Source of the DNA: Paludibacteraceae bacterium
Lineage (GTDB): Bacteria; Bacteroidota; Bacteroidia; Bacteroidales; Paludibacteraceae
Direction: 5' to 3'
Length of the DNA stretch: 17,958 nt
Assembly (NCBI GenBank): GCA_017960065.1
Contig: JAGCZK010000172.1
Coordinates: 1-17,958, forward strand
Positions within the stretch are counted from its first letter, which is position 1; every line of letters starts with the position of its first letter. Below are positions 14,217 to 17,958 of this stretch, piece by piece. Both the position numbers and the translations under genes were made by a program. The notes beneath the pieces were generated by a model. It had not been told where the DNA came from, did no database searches, and saw only the letters and a program-made list of their open reading frames with translations.

Positions 14217-16639
14217 TCCGTCTGAAAACACACTTGTTGGTTGGTGCCCTGCTGCTGTCGTCGGCGATTTGGGCAAACACTCCGCAGTGGAGCCTGCACG
14301 GCTATGTGCGCGACGAAACAGGGGTGTTGCTCGAAGGAGTGTCGGTGATGTCGGACGATGGCGTGGCCGGTGATATGACCGACAGTGTGGGAGGCTATAC
14401 CCTTCGGCTGTATCAGGACACCGTTCGGGTGCGTTATGTGCTGATGGGCTTCGAACCGGTGACCATCCGGGTGACGCGCGACCGCAAGAACGATGTCCGC
14501 CAGGATGTGATTCTCCCCGAAAAGGTGGAAGCGCTCGACGATATTACCATCAAAAGCGGCCGCCTCGAAATTACGACAGCCAAACAGTTGGATATCAGTT
14601 CTTTGCGAAATATGCCCTCGGTTGGGGGCAACTCGGTGGAGTCGCTGCTCAAAACCTTGCAGGGGGTGAGTTCCAACAACGAGCTCAGTTCGCAGTATTC
14701 GGTGCGGGGCGGCAGTTACGACGAAAACAGTGTCTATGTCAACGGTATCGAGGTGTACCGCCCCTATCTGGTGCGTACCGGCGAACAGGAGGGCCTGAGC
14801 TTTGTCAATACCGACATGGTCGGATCGCTGAATTTTTCGGCCGGAGGGTTTGACGCCCGTTTTGGCGACAAACTGGCATCGGTGCTGGATATCACCTACC
14901 GCAAACCGCTGCGTTTTGAGGCCGGCGTGTCGGGCAGTCTGATGGGGGCTTCGGCCTACATCGGTTCTTCGGCCGGGCATTTCACGCAGTTGCACGGCAT
15001 CCGCTACAAAAACGCCTCGTACTTGCTCGGCACCCTTCAGACCAATGGCGAGTACGACCCGAATTTTATTGACTATCAGACCTATATGACAGCCAATCCG
15101 GGCAAAAACGATCAATGGGAGCTGTCGTTCCTCGGCAACTTTTCGCAAAACACTTACAATTTTATCCCGCAGTCGCGCAGCACGACCTTCGGCACCATTT
15201 CGGATTTGCGAAACTTCAAGGTCTATTTCAGCGGACAGGAGCAAGACCGCTTTGTGACGGCGATGGGGGCGCTCAAACTGTCGTATAAGCCTTCGCCTTC
15301 GGTGCAGCTCGATTTGACCGGTTCTGCGTTTTATACCGACGAACGTGTCCGTTACGACATCGAAGGCGAGTATTGGTTGAGCAGTGTCGATGCCTTCAAC
15401 AGCGACGGCGTTGAGACCGGGGTGGGCAACTATTACCAGCACGCCCGCGACCGGATGCAGGGGATGTTGGTCAAGGTGGCGCACGACGGCAAGTGGCAGC
15501 TCAACAAGAACAACCTGGTGCGTTGGGGGCTTGGCGTCGAATACGAAAAAGTGTGGGAGCATGCCAATGATTGGGAAATGCGCGATTCTTCGGGTTACTC
15601 GCTGCCCTATAGCGACGACCGGGTCAACGTGTTTTACAGTTTGTATTCGGACAACCGGCTCGAGAGCTTCAAGACGCGGGCGTATGTCCAGGACGAATAC
15701 CGCCTGCATTTCCATACGGGTGGGGTGATGGCCATTGTGGGCGGCTTGCGCCTCAACTACTGGAAGTTTAACCGTGAGTTTACGGTCAGTCCGCGTGTCA
15801 ATATCACCTACATGCCTGACATCCGGCAAGATATACGTTTCCGTTTGGCAACGGGCATTTATTATCAGACCCCGTCTTACAAGGAGATTAAAGACACCAT
15901 GCGTGTCGATGGGCTGTTGTGCAATTACCTCAACACCAACATTAAATCGCAGCGCTCGGTGCAGGTGATTGCCGGTTTTGAGTATTACTACACCTGGTGG
16001 CGGCGTCCGTTCAAACTGTCGGTCGAAGGCTATTACAAGAATCTGCGCAACATGATTCCCTATACGATCGACAACCTGACGCTCCGTTATCTGGGTCAGA
16101 ACGACGGTAAAGGCTACATCACCGGATTTGATGTCAAGCTGTTCGGCGAATTTGTGCCGACCATCGACTCGTGGATCAGTTTTTCGATGGTGTATGCGAT
16201 GGAAGACCTCGAGGGCGACAAGCACGGCTATTTCCGCCATCCGATGAACCAACTCTACAATGTGTCGGTGTTCTTTCAGGATTATGTGCCCCGATTCCCG
16301 CAGTACCGCATACATGTGCTGTTTAACCTGTCGCAAGGGTTGCCGGTCGGGCCCACCCATGCCGACATGTATGCCGCCACGTCGATGCGGATGCCCACCT
16401 ACCGCCGGGTCGATATCGGCCTGTCGCGTCAGTTCGAAAAGGGCAAGGACCCGTGGATGGGACGCGGTTTTTTCAAGCCCTTCCGCAAAATCCTGATTGC
16501 CGTTGAGGTGCTGAATGTGTTTGGCTTCAACAATGTGAATTCGTATTATTGGGTCACCGATATTTATAACCAACAGTATGCCGTTCCGAATTACCTGACG
16601 GGACGCCAGTTTAATGTGAAATTACAATTAGATTTTTGA
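14213..16639 (+). CDS. TonB-dependent outer-membrane receptor with carboxypeptidase-regulatory-like N-domain
   Basis: 808 residues from GTG 14213, overlapping the helicase stop by 4 nt. Signal peptide 1-21 (basic MIRLKTH, core LLVGALLLSSA, IWA cleavage). Then a carboxypeptidase D regulatory-like beta sandwich (27-88; LHGYVRDETGVLLEGVSV, GGYTLRLY), a plug domain (about 115-230; YSVRGGSYDENSVYVNGIEVYRP and FSAGGFDARFGDKLASVLDI) and a beta-barrel of about 560 residues ending in aromatic QFNVKLQLDF. These receptors import scarce or large ligands across the outer membrane with TonB-ExbBD energy. There is no SusD partner next to it, and the domain order is that of a stand-alone receptor, not a SusC. 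The ligand cannot be read from the sequence. Followed 3 nt later by the M48 protease. Confidence 0.92.
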   Translation: MIRLKTHLLVGALLLSSAIWANTPQWSLHGYVRDETGVLLEGVSVMSDDGVAGDMTDSVGGYTLRLYQDTVRVRYVLMGFEPVTIRVTRDRKNDVRQDVILPEKVEALDDITIKSGRLEITTAKQLDISSLRNMPSVGGNSVESLLKTLQGVSSNNELSSQYSVRGGSYDENSVYVNGIEVYRPYLVRTGEQEGLSFVNTDMVGSLNFSAGGFDARFGDKLASVLDITYRKPLRFEAGVSGSLMGASAYIGSSAGHFTQLHGIRYKNASYLLGTLQTNGEYDPNFIDYQTYMTANPGKNDQWELSFLGNFSQNTYNFIPQSRSTTFGTISDLRNFKVYFSGQEQDRFVTAMGALKLSYKPSPSVQLDLTGSAFYTDERVRYDIEGEYWLSSVDAFNSDGVETGVGNYYQHARDRMQGMLVKVAHDGKWQLNKNNLVRWGLGVEYEKVWEHANDWEMRDSSGYSLPYSDDRVNVFYSLYSDNRLESFKTRAYVQDEYRLHFHTGGVMAIVGGLRLNYWKFNREFTVSPRVNITYMPDIRQDIRFRLATGIYYQTPSYKEIKDTMRVDGLLCNYLNTNIKSQRSVQVIAGFEYYYTWWRRPFKLSVEGYYKNLRNMIPYTIDNLTLRYLGQNDGKGYITGFDVKLFGEFVPTIDSWISFSMVYAMEDLEGDKHGYFRHPMNQLYNVSVFFQDYVPRFPQYRIHVLFNLSQGLPVGPTHADMYAATSMRMPTYRRVDIGLSRQFEKGKDPWMGRGFFKPFRKILIAVEVLNVFGFNNVNSYYWVTDIYNQQYAVPNYLTGRQFNVKLQLDF

Positions 16640-16642
16640 GAT

Positions 16643-17884
16643 ATGTACAACGCCGTTTTCTTTTGTATTTTGTTTTTTGTAGTGGTTTCATTTGTCATCG
16701 GAAGCTGGTTGTCGTGGCTGAATTACCGCGATTTGGGCAAACCGATTCCAGAAGCCTTGGCCGGTATCTATGATGCCGAGCGCTACGAAAAACAGCAGCA
16801 GTATTCGCGGGCGAATTATCACCTGGGCAAGTGGCAGGGGCTGTTGTCCACGCTGGTGACGGTGGTGGCGCTGTCGTTCGGTATCTTTGGCTGGATAGAC
16901 GGACAGTTGCGTCTGCTGACCGAAAATGCGGTGCTGCTTTGCCTGCTTTTTTTCGGCGTGATTGATTTGTGGAATTTCTTTACCGACCTGCCCTTCGACT
17001 ACCACCGGGTGTTTTCGGTCGAGGAGCGTTTCGGATTCAACAAACAGACCCCGAAAATCTTTTGGCTCGATCATGTCAAATCGCTCTTTTTGGATTTGCT
17101 GATGGGGGGCGTCATCTTGTTGCTGGTGACGTACATTTATCTCAAGACCGCCGATTGGTTCTGGCTTTTGGGTTGGGGAGTGCTGACAATCTTCATGCTG
17201 TTTATGACTACCTTCTACAGCAATTTGATTGTGCCTTTGTTCAACAAACAGACGCCGCTTGAGGCGGGCCAGTTGCGCGATGCCATCGAAGCGTTTGCCC
17301 AAAAGGTCGGCTTCAAGCTCGACAACATCTATGTGATTGACGGCTCCAAACGTTCGACCAAGGCCAATGCGTATTTTGCCGGGCTTGGCCCCAAAAAGCG
17401 GATTGTGCTGTACGATACGCTGATCGAGAAGATGACCACCGAAGAGATTGTTGCGGTGCTGGCGCACGAAATCGGGCATTACAAACGCAAGCACACGTTG
17501 CGCTCGCTGGTGTCGGCGCTGTTGCAGAATCTGCTGATGTTTGCGTTGCTGGGGCTGTTTTTGGCATGGCCGGCCCTGACCGAGGCGATGAACGGCGGAT
17601 CGGAGCCGGTGTTCCACCTGGCGCTGTATGCCTTCAGTCTGTTGTACTCGCCGATATCCATCCTGCTGGGCTTGTGGTCGAAGGTGCTTTCGCGCAAGCA
17701 CGAGTACCAGGCCGACGCCTTTGCGGCGGAGCACGGTTTGGGCGAGGCGCTGGTCAGTGCCCTGAAAAAGCTTTCGGCCGATTCGCTGACCAACTTGCAG
17801 CCGCATCCGGCCTACGTGTTCGTGCATTTTTCGCACCCCACGCTCCTGCAGCGCATGACCGCCATCCGCCAGCATCAGGGCTAA
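16643..17884 (+). CDS. Ste24-type M48 membrane metalloprotease (CAAX prenyl protease-like)
   Basis: 413 residues, typical of the M48A/Ste24 family. Zinc motif HEIGH (275-279, HExxH with Glu276) and the third zinc ligand in EYQADAF (Glu354; catalytic-site Asp358). About seven membrane segments: near 3-24, 68-87, 97-114, 147-168, 173-192, 291-315 and 330-348. The family's NKQTPLEAGQLRDAI precedes the catalytic domain. Eukaryotic Ste24 trims prenylated proteins; bacterial relatives without prenylated targets are thought to do membrane-protein quality control, as HtpX does. It follows the TonB receptor by 3 nt, so is translated from the same transcript. No clear ribosome-binding site is visible. 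Ends 5 nt before the stop of a convergent gene. Confidence 0.93.
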   Translation: MYNAVFFCILFFVVVSFVIGSWLSWLNYRDLGKPIPEALAGIYDAERYEKQQQYSRANYHLGKWQGLLSTLVTVVALSFGIFGWIDGQLRLLTENAVLLCLLFFGVIDLWNFFTDLPFDYHRVFSVEERFGFNKQTPKIFWLDHVKSLFLDLLMGGVILLLVTYIYLKTADWFWLLGWGVLTIFMLFMTTFYSNLIVPLFNKQTPLEAGQLRDAIEAFAQKVGFKLDNIYVIDGSKRSTKANAYFAGLGPKKRIVLYDTLIEKMTTEEIVAVLAHEIGHYKRKHTLRSLVSALLQNLLMFALLGLFLAWPALTEAMNGGSEPVFHLALYAFSLLYSPISILLGLWSKVLSRKHEYQADAFAAEHGLGEALVSALKKLSADSLTNLQPHPAYVFVHFSHPTLLQRMTAIRQHQG

Positions 17885-17889
17885 GCGGG

Positions 17890-17958
17890 TCAGGCCTCGC
17901 TGTGCATTTGGCTGAGGGTGAAGATCAGGTTTTCGAGGCTGTCGAGTTCTTCTTGGCG
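17890..17958 (-). CDS. C-terminal end of an unidentified minus-strand gene
   Basis: Reading leftward from the edge gives 22 codons, RQEELDSLENLIFTLSQMH then SEA, and a TGA at 17892-17890. The acidic, leucine-spaced helical composition is protein-like and the codon choice matches the neighbours. Too little to name a family. It converges on the M48 protease gene with a 5-nt gap and no terminator between. Confidence 0.5.
   Translation of the reverse strand, partial: RQEELDSLENLIFTLSQMHSEA

Noticed and set aside
14213..16639. TonB receptor as a SusC half of a polysaccharide utilisation locus
   Set aside because: No SusD-like lipoprotein, glycosidase or sensor lies next to it, and the neighbours are a helicase and a protease.
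12027..17875. Very long minus-strand open frames (12027-14276, 14189-16573, 16688-17875) opposite uvrD, the TonB receptor and the M48 protease
   Set aside because: Same cause: TTA, CTA and TCA codons are avoided in the real genes. The products are rich in H, R, Q and V without signal peptide, motif or fold, and the plus-strand genes have complete family signatures.

Overview
The window reads as core chromosome of a bacterium of the phylum Bacteroidota, most likely order Bacteroidales, with a base composition that looks GC-rich for the group (judged by eye, not computed). The evidence is the protein types (TamB, a carboxypeptidase-regulatory-like/TonB-dependent receptor, a Bacteroidota-type TsaD with SGGNSQI, a LptC lipoprotein, a large SurA/PpiD-like isomerase) and the promoter style: most gene groups start 41-51 nt downstream of a TAnnTTTG-type -7 box, the Bacteroides-type element, and clear Shine-Dalgarno sequences are scarce. 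No tRNA, rRNA, CRISPR array, insertion sequence or prophage is visible, and no stretch over 150 bases lacks a gene.

Layout. On the minus strand, 1-2723 is the N-terminal 907 codons of TamB, cut by the left edge. Divergent from it, a tight plus-strand series begins with tsaD (2796-3839), an exosortase-family membrane protease (3839-4405), coaX (4386-5105) and a FadL-like outer-membrane protein (5105-6352); each gene overlaps the next by 1 to 20 nt. A second group follows from its own promoter: a secreted TPR protein (6404-7753), lptC (7746-8360) and a CorC/HlyC-type membrane protein (8364-9611). ppiD-like isomerase (9699-11807) has its own promoter region with two palindromic elements and ends in a textbook intrinsic terminator. 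The last group is uvrD/pcrA (11925-14216), a TonB-dependent receptor (14213-16639) and a Ste24-type M48 protease (16643-17884). A convergent minus-strand gene enters from the right edge with its stop 5 nt away.

Theme. Apart from tsaD (tRNA t6A), coaX (coenzyme A) and uvrD (DNA repair), every gene acts in the envelope: TamB, LptC and the isomerase in outer-membrane/LPS assembly, two outer-membrane barrels, a periplasmic TPR protein, and two membrane proteases. No exotic defence or mobile system was found. The points most worth a second look are the exosortase sitting inside the tsaD-coaX coupling, the interlocked face-to-face promoters between tamB and tsaD, the promoter inside coaX, the two palindromes around the ppiD promoter, and a terminator whose loop supplies the TTG upstream of the uvrD -7 box.
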